A stretch of 64,000 nucleotides of DNA from Streptomyces longwoodensis (GCF_001514125.1 NZ_KQ948550.1:669105-733104); one strand, 5' to 3'; counted from the stretch's first letter, positions 41,447-51,242 are shown. The notes: a model not told the origin generated them from the sequence alone. Numbers and translations: made by a program.

Positions 41447-42520
41447 CTACACCCCGGCGCGCGCCAACCGCGCCGTCCGCTCGGCCAGTTCGCTGATCCG
41501 CACCCCGTCGAAGCCGAACACCGCGCTGCGCACGGTGTCCTCCAGCGGCTCGGTCCACTGCGCCGGGATGGCCCGCGCGCCGGTGAGCACCCCGGCCACC
41601 GAGCCGGCCGTGGCCCCGTTGGAGTCGGTGTCCAGGCCCCCGCGCACGGTGAGCGCGATGGTGCGGGTGAAGTCGCCGTCGCCGTACAGCAGTCCCGCGG
41701 TCAGCACGGCCGCGTTGGGCACCGTGTGGATCCAGCCGAGCCCGGCCGTCTCCTCGGCGACCGTGGCCAGCGTCTCCTCCCAGGGCAGCCGCGTCGCGTG
41801 CAGGGAGACCACCCGGCGGACCGTCCGGGCCAGGCGGCAGCTCGCCGGGACCACCGCGAGCGCTTGGTCCAGGGCGTCGCGGACGCCCGGCGCGGTGAAC
41901 GCGGCGGCGATCAGCGCGGCCGCGAACATCGCCCCGTACACCCCGTTGCCGGTGTGCGACAGCACCGCGTCCCGGCGGGCCAGCGCGGCGGCGCGGCGCG
42001 GGTCGCCCGGCGAGGTCCAGCCGTAGGCGTCGGCGCGGATCAGGGCGCCGATCCACTCCTGGTAGGGGTTGTCGTAGGTGGCCGTCAGCGGCGGCTTCAG
42101 CCCGTTCGCGAGGTTGCGGTACGCGGCCCGCTCGGCGGTGAAGGTCTGCAGGTACGGCAGCCGCAGCAGCCACAGGTCGCCGACCTGCTCGGTGCTGAAG
42201 CCGAAGCCGTGCGTCTCCAGCAGGTGCAGGCCGAGGACGGCGTAGTCGACGTCGTCGTCGCGGCAGCTGCCGTGGATGCGGCCGCGCACGCACTGGCGCC
42301 ACTCCGGGCGCAGCGCGCCGGCCAGGTCCTCGTCGGCGGGTTCGGGGAGGTAGTCGGTCAGCGGCAGGGCCGCCGCCCGGCGCAGGTAGCGGTCGATGCG
42401 GTCGCGCGTCCACAGGTCGCCCTGCTCGACCGGCTTGCCGAGCATGTTGCCCGCGATCCGGCCGAGCCAGCCCCCCAGGATGCGGTCGTCGAGCTCCGGC
42501 TCGGTGCCCACAGGGGTCAT
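41447..42520 (-). CDS. ADP-ribosylglycohydrolase (DraG-like)
   Basis: A 357-residue all-helical hydrolase of the ADP-ribosyl-crystallin/DraG family. The binuclear Mg site is indicated by the early RILGGWLGRIAGNMLGKPVE, the Asp cluster CRDDDVDYAVL and the C-terminal RGGLDTDSNGATAGSVAGVLTG. It would remove ADP-ribose from proteins or cleave related glycosidic bonds. The ATG has a TACACC hexamer 6 nt upstream. It is the first of three minus-strand genes (this, NUDIX, sirtuin), each with its own possible promoter. Confidence 0.92.
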   Translation of the reverse strand: MTPVGTEPELDDRILGGWLGRIAGNMLGKPVEQGDLWTRDRIDRYLRRAAALPLTDYLPEPADEDLAGALRPEWRQCVRGRIHGSCRDDDVDYAVLGLHLLETHGFGFSTEQVGDLWLLRLPYLQTFTAERAAYRNLANGLKPPLTATYDNPYQEWIGALIRADAYGWTSPGDPRRAAALARRDAVLSHTGNGVYGAMFAAALIAAAFTAPGVRDALDQALAVVPASCRLARTVRRVVSLHATRLPWEETLATVAEETAGLGWIHTVPNAAVLTAGLLYGDGDFTRTIALTVRGGLDTDSNGATAGSVAGVLTGARAIPAQWTEPLEDTVRSAVFGFDGVRISELAERTARLARAGV

Positions 42521-42695
42521 GGGAACGGTGTACCCGGTACGGGCCCACCCGTGCCCCCGGCGTGCGGACGGCGCCCGTCAGCCGCCCGTCCAGGGTCCGG
42601 GCAGGGCATGACGGCGGGGGCGTCCTGAGGTTAAGGTCACTGCGGCGCGACTGGCCCCGACGTGCGCGGGGCCCGGAGAGCAAGGGGATGACCAG

Positions 42696-43847
42696 GTGGC
42701 TGAGGCTTCTGGACACGGCACCCGACGGGTGCTGGTGGCCGCGGACAAGTTCAAGGGGTCGCTGACGGCGGTGCAGGTCGCCGAGCGGGTCTCGGCGGGG
42801 CTGCGGCGGGTCGTGCCGGACGTGGAGGTCGAGGCGCTGCCCGTCGCCGACGGCGGCGACGGCACGGTGGACGCGGCGGTCGCCGCCGGGTTCGAGCGCC
42901 GTGAGGTGCGGGTCGCCGGGCCCCTCGGGGACGAGGTGACGGCCGCGTTCGCGCTGCGCGGCGACACCGCGGTCGTGGAGATGGCGGAGGCGAGCGGCCT
43001 CCAGCGGCTGCCGGCGGGCGTGTTCGCACCGCTCACGGCGTCGACGTACGGCTCCGGGGAACTGCTGCGCGCCGCGCTGGACGCCGGGGTGCGCACGATC
43101 GTGTTCGGCGTCGGGGGGAGCGCGACGACCGACGGCGGCGCGGGCATGCTGTCCGCGCTCGGGGCGCGCTTCCTGGACGCCGACGGTGAGCCGGTGCCGC
43201 CCGGCGGGGGCGGCCTCGCGCAGGTGGCCCGGGCCGACCTGTCCGGCCTCGACCCGCGCCTCGGGTCGGTGGACCTGGTCCTCGCCAGCGACGTCGACAA
43301 CCCGCTGACCGGCCCCAAGGGCGCACCGGCGGTCTACGGCCCGCAGAAGGGCGCCTCGCCGGACGACGTGGCGGCCCTGGACGCGGCGCTCTCGCGCTAC
43401 GTGGAGGTGCTGGAGGCGACGCTCGGGTCGCGCGCCGCCGAGTACGCCGGGTCACCGGGTGCCGGTGCCGCGGGCGGCATCGGGTACGGGGCGCTGCTGC
43501 TCGGCGCGCGGTTCCGGGCCGGGATCGAGGTCATGCTCGACGTGCTGGGCTTCGCGCCGGCGCTGGAGCGGGCCCAGCTGGTGATCACCGGCGAGGGGTC
43601 GCTGGACCAGCAGACGCTGCACGGGAAGGCACCGGCGGGCGTGGCGACGGCCGCGCGGGCCGCCGGCAAGGAGGTCGTCGCGGTGTGCGGCCGGCTGGCC
43701 CTGCCGCCGGAGGCGCTGGGGCGGGCCGGGATCCGGCGCGCGTACCCGCTGACCGACGCGGAGCCCGACGTGGCGCGGTGCATCGCGGAGGCCGGACCCC
43801 TCCTGGAGCGGGTCGCCGAGCGCATCGGGCGCGACTTCCTGACCTGA
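42696..43847 (+). CDS. glxK: Glycerate kinase
   Basis: A 383-residue kinase of the GlxK/GarK family, phosphorylating glycerate with ATP. Landmarks are VLVAADKFKGSLTAVQVAERV, PVADGGDGTVDA, VVEMAEASGLQRL, GVGGSATTDGGAGML, DVDNPLTGPKGA and ITGEGSLDQQTLHGKAP. The GTG at 42696 has AAGGGG upstream. No glyoxylate carboligase or tartronate genes flank it; the ethylmalonyl-CoA operon 4 kb away yields glyoxylate, which could be a distant metabolic link. Confidence 0.94.
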   Translation: MAEASGHGTRRVLVAADKFKGSLTAVQVAERVSAGLRRVVPDVEVEALPVADGGDGTVDAAVAAGFERREVRVAGPLGDEVTAAFALRGDTAVVEMAEASGLQRLPAGVFAPLTASTYGSGELLRAALDAGVRTIVFGVGGSATTDGGAGMLSALGARFLDADGEPVPPGGGGLAQVARADLSGLDPRLGSVDLVLASDVDNPLTGPKGAPAVYGPQKGASPDDVAALDAALSRYVEVLEATLGSRAAEYAGSPGAGAAGGIGYGALLLGARFRAGIEVMLDVLGFAPALERAQLVITGEGSLDQQTLHGKAPAGVATAARAAGKEVVAVCGRLALPPEALGRAGIRRAYPLTDAEPDVARCIAEAGPLLERVAERIGRDFLT

Positions 43848-43893
43848 GCCCGGCGCCTTCGGCCCCCCGCCGCCGTCGCCGTACGGTGGACCC

Positions 43894-44721
43894 ATGGATG
43901 TCTCGAACGCCCTCGGGGAGTTCCTGCGGGCCCGGCGGGCGCTGGTGCGCCCCGAGGACGTGGGGCTGCGCGGCGGGGGGATCCGGCGGGTGCCGGGGCT
44001 GCGGCGCGAGGAGGTCGCGCTGCTCGCCGGCATCAGTTCCGACTACTACCTGCGCCTGGAGCAGGGCCGGGACCGCAACCCGTCCGCCCAGGTGCTGCGC
44101 TCCGTGGCGCGCGTGCTGCGTCTGGACGCCGGCGCCACCGCCCACCTGCTCGCGCTGGCCCGGCCGCCCGGGGCACCGCGGACGGCCGCCCCGCAGGCGC
44201 CCGACGCGGTGCCCGCGAGTGTGCGCGGGCTCATCGACGGCTGGACCCGCAACCCCGCCTACGTCCAGAACCGGTACGCCGACGCCCTCGCCGTCAACCG
44301 GCTGGCGACCGCCCTGTCCCCGAACTACGCCCCCGGCGTGAACCTCCTGCGCGCCGTCTTCCTCGACCCCGCCGAGCGCGCGCTGCGCCGGGACTGGGAG
44401 GAGCTGACCGAGGAGGGCGTGGCCGTGCTGCGCGGCGCCGTCGGGCCCGACCTGGACCGGCCGCGGCTCGGGGAGCTGGTGGCCGAGCTGTCCGCGGCCA
44501 GCGAGCGCTTCCGCCGGCTGTGGGAGCGGCACGACGTGCAGCCCCGGCGCGGGCGGATCAGCAGGCTCCGGCACCCGGAGGTCGGCGACCTCGACCTGTA
44601 CTCGAACAAACTGTCGATCGACGGTACCGACGGCCTCACCCTGGTCGTCTTCCACGCCGAGCCCGGCAGCCCGAGCGAGGAGCGGCTGGAGGCCCTCGGC
44701 GCCCCCGCCGCGGCCCCCTGA
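43894..44721 (+). CDS. XRE regulator with MmyB-like ligand domain
   Basis: A 275-residue regulator. The HTH spans residues 1-75 (EFLRARRALVRPEDVG, RVPGLRREEVALLAGISSDYYLRLEQGR). The C-terminal part (RGLIDGWTRNPAYVQNRYADALAVNRLA to LVVFHAEPGSPSEERL) is the MmyB-type PAS-like domain, which binds fatty-acid-like ligands in studied members. A TACGGT -10 box lies exactly 6 nt before the ATG, so the message is probably leaderless. No short-chain dehydrogenase, the usual divergent partner, is adjacent. A bidirectional terminator closes the gene. Confidence 0.92.
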   Translation: MDVSNALGEFLRARRALVRPEDVGLRGGGIRRVPGLRREEVALLAGISSDYYLRLEQGRDRNPSAQVLRSVARVLRLDAGATAHLLALARPPGAPRTAAPQAPDAVPASVRGLIDGWTRNPAYVQNRYADALAVNRLATALSPNYAPGVNLLRAVFLDPAERALRRDWEELTEEGVAVLRGAVGPDLDRPRLGELVAELSAASERFRRLWERHDVQPRRGRISRLRHPEVGDLDLYSNKLSIDGTDGLTLVVFHAEPGSPSEERLEALGAPAAAP

Positions 44722-44763
44722 GCCGCCCCCTGGCCCCGCCGGGCCGGTCCCCCGGCCCCGGAC

Positions 44764-44810
44764 ACGACGAAGGGCCTCGGACCGAGCAGGTCCGAGGCCC
44801 TTCACGTCGT
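44764..44810. terminator. Bidirectional terminator between convergent genes
   Basis: GAAGGGCCTCGGACC (44769-44783) and GGTCCGAGGCCCTTC (44789-44803) form a perfect 15-bp stem with a 5-nt loop. ACGAC/GTCGT extends it past a 2-nt bulge. It sits between the MmyB regulator stop and the pssA stop and can serve both strands. Confidence 0.9.
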
Positions 44811-44826
44811 ACGACGGCGGCGGCCG

Positions 44827-45678
44827 CTAGGGCAGCTGGGCCGCCCGCGCCTCGCGGCGGTTGTCGCGGAAGGTGTTCACCCGGCGGGCCGTGGCGAACA
44901 GCGGGATCACCGCGCCCATGACGAGCTGCAGCGCGCAGCCGGTCTGCAGCAGCAGCTGACCGCTCGGGGCGTCGAACGCCCAGGCCGCCAGCAGGCCCAT
45001 CGACAGCACGATCCAGCCGAGCATCGCGCCGGCCAGGCGGCCCCGGGGCTTGGGGTACTCCACCCGGCTCACCATCAGCCAGGCGGTGCCGATGATGGCG
45101 AGCAGCGTCGCCACGAACGGCAGCTCCAGCAGCACGATGGAGACCACCGTCAGCGCGCCGAACGGCGAGGGCATGCCCTGGAACATGCCGTTCGGCGGCG
45201 TCACGCACGAGAAGCGCGCGAGTCTGAGCACCACCGCGAGGAGCACGACGATCGCGCCGACCGCCGCCACCCGCTGGTGCGCGTCGTCGGCGACCATGCC
45301 GTAGACCAGGACGAAGTAGGCCGGGGCCAGACCGAAGCTGATCAGGTCCGAGAGGTTGTCCAGCTCCGCGCCCATGGGGGAGGAGCGCAGCTTCCTCGCC
45401 ACCAGCCCGTCGAAGAGGTCGAAGACCGCCGCGCAGAGCATCAGGATGACCGCCGTGGCCGCGCTGTGGCGGGCCATGCCGGCCTCCTGGTCACCCGTGA
45501 GGTGCGGGATCAGGATGCCCGTGGTGGTGAAGTACACCGCCATGAAGCCGCACGTGGCGTTGCCCAGTGTGAGGGTGTCCGCTATCGACAGCCGCAGCGA
45601 GAGGGGCATCTCCTCGTCGTCCGCGTCGTCGGCCTCGGGAACCCAGCCCGCCTGTGTCTCCGGGTCAATCACGGTCAA
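44827..45678 (-). CDS. pssA: CDP-diacylglycerol--serine O-phosphatidyltransferase
   Basis: A 283-residue polytopic membrane enzyme that makes phosphatidylserine. The CDP-alcohol phosphotransferase signature D-x2-D-G-x2-A-R-x8-G-x3-D-x3-D is complete in FDLFDGLVARKLRSSPMG followed by AELDNLSD. About seven hydrophobic helices are seen, preceded by an acidic cytosolic N-terminus (EADDADDEEM). The start overlaps the psd gene by 14 bp, and both serve phosphatidylethanolamine synthesis. Confidence 0.95.
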   Translation of the reverse strand: MTVIDPETQAGWVPEADDADDEEMPLSLRLSIADTLTLGNATCGFMAVYFTTTGILIPHLTGDQEAGMARHSAATAVILMLCAAVFDLFDGLVARKLRSSPMGAELDNLSDLISFGLAPAYFVLVYGMVADDAHQRVAAVGAIVVLLAVVLRLARFSCVTPPNGMFQGMPSPFGALTVVSIVLLELPFVATLLAIIGTAWLMVSRVEYPKPRGRLAGAMLGWIVLSMGLLAAWAFDAPSGQLLLQTGCALQLVMGAVIPLFATARRVNTFRDNRREARAAQLP

Positions 45679-46321
45679 TGCGAGTCACCCCAGCCACGGT
45701 CTTCTGGCCGACCTCGACCGCGACCTCCACGCCCTCGGGCAGGTAGAGGTCGACGCGCGAGCCGAACCGGATCAGACCGATGCGCTCGCCCTGCTCGACC
45801 TTCGTGCCCTGGGGCAGGTAGGGGACGATGCGGCGGGCGACGGCGCCGGCGATCTGGATCATCTCGATGTCACCGAGCTCGGTGTCGAAGTGCCAGACGA
45901 CGCGCTCGTTGTTCTCGCTCTCCTTGTTGAACGCCGGGACGAACCCGCCCGGGACGTGCTCGACCGACGTCACGGTGCCGGCCAGCGGGGCGCGGTTGAC
46001 GTGGACGTTCAGCGGGCTCATGAAGATCGCGACCCGGGTGCGTCCGTCCTTCCACGGCATGATGCTCTGCACCACACCGTCGGCGGGGGAGATGACCCTG
46101 CCCTGAGCGATCTCGCGCTCGGGGTCGCGGAAGAACCACAGCATGCCCGCCGCGAGAGCGGTGGCGGGCACGGCGACGGCCTTGGCGGCACCCGAGCGGC
46201 GGGCGCGGACCAGGCTGACGGCCGCGGTGGCGACGGTCGGCAGAAGCCACGGCGATGCTCCGCGCGCGAGGCGTACGCCGGCGAGGCTGTCGCGAGGTGC
46301 AGAGGTTTGGCTGTGGGGCAT
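45665..46321 (-). CDS. psd: Phosphatidylserine decarboxylase proenzyme
   Basis: A 218-residue pyruvoyl enzyme of the short actinobacterial/archaeal type that decarboxylates phosphatidylserine to phosphatidylethanolamine. Self-cleavage should occur at the Gly-Ser of LIRFGSRVDLYLP (the usual LGST is FGSR here), giving a pyruvoyl alpha chain. Other motifs are WFFRDPER, SPADGVV and FMSPLNVHVNRAP. Two short hydrophobic helices near residues 25-60 anchor it. GAAGGTC lies 5 nt before the ATG. It is co-transcribed with pssA. Confidence 0.94.
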   Translation of the reverse strand: MPHSQTSAPRDSLAGVRLARGASPWLLPTVATAAVSLVRARRSGAAKAVAVPATALAAGMLWFFRDPEREIAQGRVISPADGVVQSIMPWKDGRTRVAIFMSPLNVHVNRAPLAGTVTSVEHVPGGFVPAFNKESENNERVVWHFDTELGDIEMIQIAGAVARRIVPYLPQGTKVEQGERIGLIRFGSRVDLYLPEGVEVAVEVGQKTVAGVTRIDRD

Positions 46322-46447
46322 GGATGACCTTCGTAGCGGATGGTGCCGCGCTTCGACGGGGGGACGGCGGCTTTCCGGCGATCGTAGCGGTTAACGGCCA
46401 CAACTGGGTAAGGCAGGAAGCCGAGTCGGCGGCTGGAGAAGATTGAC

Positions 46448-46480
46448 GGGGTGTGATCTTCTTCTCGAAGAAAACACCCC
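46448..46480 (-). terminator. Terminator of the ethylmalonyl-CoA operon
   Basis: Outer arms GGGGTGT (46448-46454) and ACACCCC (46474-46480) and inner arms TTCTTC/GAAGAA (46459-46472) form a stem with a small internal bulge, 13 bp after the acyl-CoA dehydrogenase stop. It ends the five-gene minus-strand operon. Confidence 0.75.
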
Positions 46481-46492
46481 CAACCCGGACAT

Positions 46493-47698
46493 CTAGCCCT
46501 GGAACCGATACTCTTCGAGCAGCCTTCGCCCGATGATCATTTTCTGGATCTCGGCGGTGCCTTCACCGATCAGCAGCATCGGGGCCTCCCGGTAGAGGCG
46601 CTCGATCTCGTACTCCTTGGAGAAGCCGTAGCCGCCGTGGATCCGGAAGGCGTCCTCCACGACCTCCTTGCAGTACTCGGAAGCCAGGTACTTCGCCATC
46701 CCGGCCTCGAGGTCGTTTCGCTCCCCGGAGTCCTTTTTGCGTGCCGCGTTCACCATCATGGCATGCGCGGCCTCGACCTTGGTAGCCATCTCGGCCAGCT
46801 TGAACTGGATCGCCTGGTGCTGGGCGATGGGCTTGCCGAAGGTGTGGCGCTGCTGGGCGTACTGGACGCCCAGCTCGAAGGCGCGCTGGGCGACGCCGCA
46901 GCCGCGCGCCGCGACGTTGACCCGGCCGACCTCCACGCCGTCCATCATTTGGTAAAAACCGCGCCCGGTGACCCCGCCGAGCACCCGGTCGGCCGGTACC
47001 CGCAGGCCGTCCATGATCAGCTCGGTGGTGTCGACGCCCTTGTAGCCCATCTTGTCGATCTTGCCCGGGATGGTCAGACCGGGGCGGACCTCGCCGAAGC
47101 CGGGCTCCTTCTCCACCAGGAAGGTCGTCATCGACCGGTGGGGCGCGGTGCCCTCGGGGTGTCCTTCGTCACTGCGGACCAGGACGGCCACGAGCGAGGA
47201 CGTGCCGCCGTTGGTCAGCCACATCTTCTGGCCGTTCAGGACGTACTCGTCGCCGTCCTTCACCGCCTTGGACGTGATGGCCGACACGTCCGAGCCCAGG
47301 CCCGGCTCCGACATGGAGAAGGCGCCGCGCACGTCGCCGGCCGCCATCCTGGGCAGGAAGTGGTCCTTCTGCTCCTGGGTGCCGTGCTGCTTGAGCATGT
47401 AGGCGACGATGAAGTGCGTGTTGATGATGCCGGACACCGACATCCAGCCGCGGGCGATCTCCTCGACGCACAGCGCGTAGGTGAGGAGCGACTCGCCGAG
47501 GCCCCCGTACTCCTCGGGGATCATCAGACCGAACAGGCCCAGCTCCTTGAGCCCGTCCACGATCTGCTGCGGGTACTCGTCGCGGTGCTCCAGCTCGGTG
47601 GCGACCGGGATGATCTCCTTGTCCACGAAGTCGCGGACGGTGGAGAGGATCTCCTGCTGGACGTCGGTCAGACCGGCGGTCTGGGCGAGTCGCGCCAT
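46493..47698 (-). CDS. Acyl-CoA dehydrogenase, proposed methylsuccinyl-CoA dehydrogenase
   Basis: A 401-residue FAD enzyme with normal acyl-CoA dehydrogenase architecture: LKELGLFGLMIPEEYGGLG, the FAD motif AFSMSEPGLGSDVSAI, WLTNGG, the middle beta domain, and the C-terminal GGYGFSKEYEIERLYREAPMLLIGEGTAEIQKMIIGR motif read in parts, with the catalytic Glu in IGEGTAE. The ATG is 2 bp after the MaoC stop, with GGAGAAG reaching across it. In the operon order it would oxidise methylsuccinyl-CoA to mesaconyl-CoA. It lacks the long N-terminal extension of Rhodobacter Mcd, so the assignment rests on context. Confidence 0.88.
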   Translation of the reverse strand: MARLAQTAGLTDVQQEILSTVRDFVDKEIIPVATELEHRDEYPQQIVDGLKELGLFGLMIPEEYGGLGESLLTYALCVEEIARGWMSVSGIINTHFIVAYMLKQHGTQEQKDHFLPRMAAGDVRGAFSMSEPGLGSDVSAITSKAVKDGDEYVLNGQKMWLTNGGTSSLVAVLVRSDEGHPEGTAPHRSMTTFLVEKEPGFGEVRPGLTIPGKIDKMGYKGVDTTELIMDGLRVPADRVLGGVTGRGFYQMMDGVEVGRVNVAARGCGVAQRAFELGVQYAQQRHTFGKPIAQHQAIQFKLAEMATKVEAAHAMMVNAARKKDSGERNDLEAGMAKYLASEYCKEVVEDAFRIHGGYGFSKEYEIERLYREAPMLLIGEGTAEIQKMIIGRRLLEEYRFQG

Positions 47699-47700
47699 GA

Positions 47701-48213
47701 CTACTTCTCCTGCTCTCGCAGCTCCGGGCGGCCGGGCTGCTCGCCGCCGCGCTCCTTGATGTACGTCTCGGTGGGCACCATCACCTTGCGGCGGAACACG
47801 CACACCAGGGTGCCGTCCTGCTTGTAGCCCTTGGTCTCGACGTGCACGATGCCGCGGTCGTCCTTCGACTTCGACGGCCACTTGTCGAGCACGGTCGTCT
47901 GGCCGTAGATGGTGTCGCCGTGGAAGGTCGGCGCCACGTGCTTCAGCGACTCGATCTCCAGGTTGGCGATGGCCTTGCCGGAGACGTCCGGCACGCTCAT
48001 GCCGAGCAGCAGGGAGTAGATGTAGTTGCCCACCACGACGTTCTTGCCGAAGTCCGTCGTCTTCTCGGCGTAGTTCGTGTCCATGTGGAGCGGGTGGTGG
48101 TTCATGGTGAGGAGACAGAACAGGTGGTCGTCGTACTCCGTGACCGTCTTGCCCGGCCAGTGCTTGTACGTCGCCCCGACCTCGAACTCCTCGTAGGTGC
48201 GTCCGAACTGCAT
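47701..48213 (-). CDS. MaoC-like hydratase, proposed mesaconyl-CoA hydratase
   Basis: A 170-residue single hot-dog (MaoC) protein. ATG 48213 is preferred over GTG 48219 because GGAGG lies 7 nt from the ATG and only 1 nt from the GTG. The motif DDHLFCLLTMNHHPLHMDTNYAE resembles the hydratase-2 active-site region (D...NxxH). It ends in a charged tail (ERGGEQPGRPELREQEK). In the pathway it would hydrate mesaconyl-CoA to beta-methylmalyl-CoA. It is about half the size of the double-hot-dog Mch of Rhodobacter, so it probably works as a dimer. Confidence 0.85.
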   Translation of the reverse strand: MQFGRTYEEFEVGATYKHWPGKTVTEYDDHLFCLLTMNHHPLHMDTNYAEKTTDFGKNVVVGNYIYSLLLGMSVPDVSGKAIANLEIESLKHVAPTFHGDTIYGQTTVLDKWPSKSKDDRGIVHVETKGYKQDGTLVCVFRRKVMVPTETYIKERGGEQPGRPELREQEK

Positions 48214-48215
48214 GC

Positions 48216-49181
48216 TCACGCCTCCGGGATCTCGAACGACGAGGTACGCCGCATGCCGGCCGCCCGGCCCTTGCCGGAGATGACCAGGGCCATCTTGCGG
48301 CTGGCCTCGTCGATCATCTCGTCGCCGAGCATCGCCGAGCCCTTCTTGCCGCCCGCCTCGGACGTGTAGTAGTCGTACGCGTCCAGGATCAGCTCGGCGT
48401 GGTCGTAGTCCTCCTGCGAGGGCGAGAAGACCTCGTTGGCGGCGTCGACCTGGCCGGGGTGCAGCACCCACTTGCCGTCGAAGCCCAGCGCGGCGGCGCG
48501 GCCGGCCACCTCGCGGAAGCCGTCGACGTTGCGGATCTGCAGGTAGGGGCCGTCGATGGCCTGGAGGTCGTTGGCGCGGGCGGCCATCAGGATCTTCATC
48601 AGGATGTAGTGGTAGGCGTCCGCCGGGTAGCCGGGCGGCTGCTCGCCCACGACCAGCGACTTCATGTTGATCGACGCCATGAAGTCGGCCGGGCCGAAGA
48701 TGATCGTCTCGATGCGCGGGGAGGCCTGCGCGATCGCGTTGACGTTGTTCAGGCCCTGCGCGTTCTCGATCTGCGCCTCGATGCCGATGCGCCCGACCTC
48801 GAAGCCCATGGTCTTCTCGATCTGGGTGAGCAGCAGGTCCAGCGCCACCACCTGCTCGGCGTTCTGCACCTTCGGCAGCATGATGCAGTCGAGGTTCGGC
48901 CCCGCGCCCTCGACGACCGTGACGACGTCGCGGTACGTCCACTCGGTGGTCCAGTCGTTGACCCGCACCACGCGCGTCTTGCCCGTCCAGTCGCCCTCGT
49001 TGAGGAACTTGACGATGGTGTGCCGCGCGTCGGGCTTGGCGAGCGGCGCGCACGCGTCCTCCAGGTCCAGGAAGACCTGGTCGGCCGGGAGGCCCTGCGC
49101 CTTCTCCAGGAAGCGGGGGTTCGAGCCCGGCACCGCCAGGCAGGAACGCCGGGGGCGAAGACGGTTGACAGGCGTCGTCAT
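48216..49181 (-). CDS. HpcH/HpaI/CitE-like lyase, proposed beta-methylmalyl-CoA lyase
   Basis: A 321-residue TIM-barrel lyase. CitE-family motifs are RSCLAVPGSNPRFLEKA, VFLDLEDACAPLAK (acidic Mg ligand), VRVNDWTTEW, IMLPKVQNAEQV, EAQIENAQGL and FGPADFMASI. It is expected to split beta-methylmalyl-CoA into glyoxylate and propionyl-CoA. The ATGA overlap with the mutase gene upstream and the 2-bp gap to MaoC downstream show tight coupling in the operon. Confidence 0.9.
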   Translation of the reverse strand: MTTPVNRLRPRRSCLAVPGSNPRFLEKAQGLPADQVFLDLEDACAPLAKPDARHTIVKFLNEGDWTGKTRVVRVNDWTTEWTYRDVVTVVEGAGPNLDCIMLPKVQNAEQVVALDLLLTQIEKTMGFEVGRIGIEAQIENAQGLNNVNAIAQASPRIETIIFGPADFMASINMKSLVVGEQPPGYPADAYHYILMKILMAARANDLQAIDGPYLQIRNVDGFREVAGRAAALGFDGKWVLHPGQVDAANEVFSPSQEDYDHAELILDAYDYYTSEAGGKKGSAMLGDEMIDEASRKMALVISGKGRAAGMRRTSSFEIPEA

Positions 49182-51223
49182 GCGGGGACCTCCAGGGGGT
49201 CGAGCTTGTTCGCTGTCCGGATCTCGTCGACGATGCGGCCGATGATGCCGGTGATGTCGAAGTCCTTCGGGGTGAAGACCGCCGCCACACCGGCGGCCCG
49301 CAGCTGTTCGGCGTCACCGCCAGGGATGATGCCACCTGCGATCACCGGGATGTCTGTGGCTCCGGCCACACGCAGCCGCTCCAGCACGTCCGGCACCAGC
49401 TGGGCGTGCGAACCGGAGAGGATCGACAGGCCCACCGCGTGCACGTCCTCGGCGAGGGCGGCGTCCACGATCTGCTCGGGGGTGAGCCGTATGCCCTGGT
49501 AGACCACCTCGAACCCGGCGTCGCGGGCCCGCACGGCGATCTGCTCGGCCCCGTTGGAGTGCCCGTCCAGGCCCGGCTTGCCGACCAGGAAGCGCAGCTT
49601 GCCCACCTCCAGCTCCTTGGCCGTCAGCTCCACCTTGCGGCGCACCTCGGCCAGCTGGGAGCCCTCCTCGGCGGGGACCGCCACGGGCGCGGAGGACACA
49701 CCGGTCGGCGCCCGGAACTCGCCGAACACCTCGCGCAGCGCCCCGGCCCACTCGCCGGTGGTGACGCCGGCGCGGGCGCACTCCAGGGTGGCCTCCATGA
49801 GGTTGTCGGTGCCGCGCGCGGCCTCCTTCAGCTTCTCCAGCGCCTTGCAGGGGCGCGGGTGGTTGAAGGGCGGCTGGTAGCGGGTGTCGCGCCAGTGCTG
49901 GAGCGAGGCGATCACCTGGGCCTCGACCGCCGGGTCGACGGTCTGGATCGCGGTGTCCAGGTCGGCCGTGAGCGGGTTCGGCTCGGTGCCCTCGAAGATG
50001 TTCACACCGACGATCTTCTCCTCGCCGGACTCGATCCGCGCCCGGCGCTCCGCGTGCGAGGAGACCAGCTGCGACTTCAGGTAGCCCGACTCGACGGCGG
50101 CCAGCGCGCCGCCCATCTCCTGGATCCGCTCGATCTCCGCGAGCGAGTCCTGGACCAGCTCCTCGACCTTGGCCTCGACCACCTTCGAGCCCTCGAAGAG
50201 GTCGCCGTACTCCAGCAGGTCGCTCTCGTAGGCCAGGACCTGCTGGATGCGCAGCGACCACTGCTGGTCCCAGGGGCGGGGCAGGCCCAGCGCCTCGTTC
50301 CAGGCGGGCAGCTGCACGGCCCGCGCGCGGGCGTCCTTGGAGAGGGTGACGGCCAGCATCTCCAGCACGATCCGCTGGACGTTGTTCTCCGGCTGGGCCT
50401 CGGTCAGGCCGAGGGAGTTGACCTGGACGCCGTAGCGGAAGCGGCGGTGCTTGGGGTCCTCGATGCCGTACCGCTCGCGGGTGACCCGGTCCCAGATGCG
50501 GCCGAAGGCGCGCATCTTGCACATCTCCTCGACGAACCGGACGCCGGCGTTGACGAAGAAGGAGATGCGGCCGACGACGTCGCCCATGCGCTCCTGCGGC
50601 ACCTGGCCGCTGTCGCGCACGGCGTCCAGCACGGCGATCGCGGTGGACATCGCGTACGCGATCTCCTGCACCGGCGTGGCGCCCGCCTCCTGCAGGTGGT
50701 AGCTGCAGATGTTGATCGGGTTCCACTTCGGCAGGTGGGAGACCGTGTACGCGATCATGTCCGTCGTCAGGCGCAGGCTAGGCCCCGGCGGGAACACGTG
50801 CGTGCCGCGGGACAGGTACTCCTTGACGATGTCGTTCTGGGTCGTGCCCTGGAGCCGGGTGACGTCCGCGCCCTGCTCCTCGGCGACGACCTGGTAGAGC
50901 GCCAGCAGCCACATGGCGGTGGCGTTGATGGTCATCGAGGTGTTCATCTGCTCCAGGGGGATGTCCTGGAACAGCCGGCGCATGTCACCGAGGTGCGCCA
51001 CCGGCACGCCGACCCGGCCGACCTCGCCGCGGGCGAGGACGTGGTCGGAGTCGTAGCCGGTCTGCGTCGGCAGGTCGAACGCCACCGACAGACCGGTCTG
51101 GCCCTTGGCGAGGTTGCGCCGGTACAGCTCGTTGGACGCCTCCGCCGTGGAGTGACCGGCGTAGGTGCGCATGAGCCAGGGCCGGTCCTTCTCCCGCCGG
51201 CCGGCGGGCTGACGCTCAGTCAT
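49178..51223 (-). CDS. ecm: Coenzyme B12-dependent ethylmalonyl-CoA mutase (MeaA-like)
   Basis: A 681-residue single-chain mutase. The TIM-barrel domain shows [35 protein letters not shown] and [17 protein letters not shown]. The C-terminal B12 domain has [11 protein letters not shown] (D-x-H-x-x-G His ligand), [14 protein letters not shown] and [12 protein letters not shown]. It rearranges ethylmalonyl-CoA to methylsuccinyl-CoA. Placement 19 bp after ccr separates it from methylmalonyl-CoA mutase and icm paralogues. It is the second gene of the operon. Confidence 0.92.
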   Translation of the reverse strand: MTERQPAGRREKDRPWLMRTYAGHSTAEASNELYRRNLAKGQTGLSVAFDLPTQTGYDSDHVLARGEVGRVGVPVAHLGDMRRLFQDIPLEQMNTSMTINATAMWLLALYQVVAEEQGADVTRLQGTTQNDIVKEYLSRGTHVFPPGPSLRLTTDMIAYTVSHLPKWNPINICSYHLQEAGATPVQEIAYAMSTAIAVLDAVRDSGQVPQERMGDVVGRISFFVNAGVRFVEEMCKMRAFGRIWDRVTRERYGIEDPKHRRFRYGVQVNSLGLTEAQPENNVQRIVLEMLAVTLSKDARARAVQLPAWNEALGLPRPWDQQWSLRIQQVLAYESDLLEYGDLFEGSKVVEAKVEELVQDSLAEIERIQEMGGALAAVESGYLKSQLVSSHAERRARIESGEEKIVGVNIFEGTEPNPLTADLDTAIQTVDPAVEAQVIASLQHWRDTRYQPPFNHPRPCKALEKLKEAARGTDNLMEATLECARAGVTTGEWAGALREVFGEFRAPTGVSSAPVAVPAEEGSQLAEVRRKVELTAKELEVGKLRFLVGKPGLDGHSNGAEQIAVRARDAGFEVVYQGIRLTPEQIVDAALAEDVHAVGLSILSGSHAQLVPDVLERLRVAGATDIPVIAGGIIPGGDAEQLRAAGVAAVFTPKDFDITGIIGRIVDEIRTANKLDPLEVPA

Positions 51224-51242
51224 GGGGGGACCTCCGCTGTCC

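Noticed and set aside
49178..51223. Methylmalonyl-CoA mutase
   Set aside because: It is a single chain in an operon led by ccr; this context and the MeaA-like sequence favour ethylmalonyl-CoA mutase.
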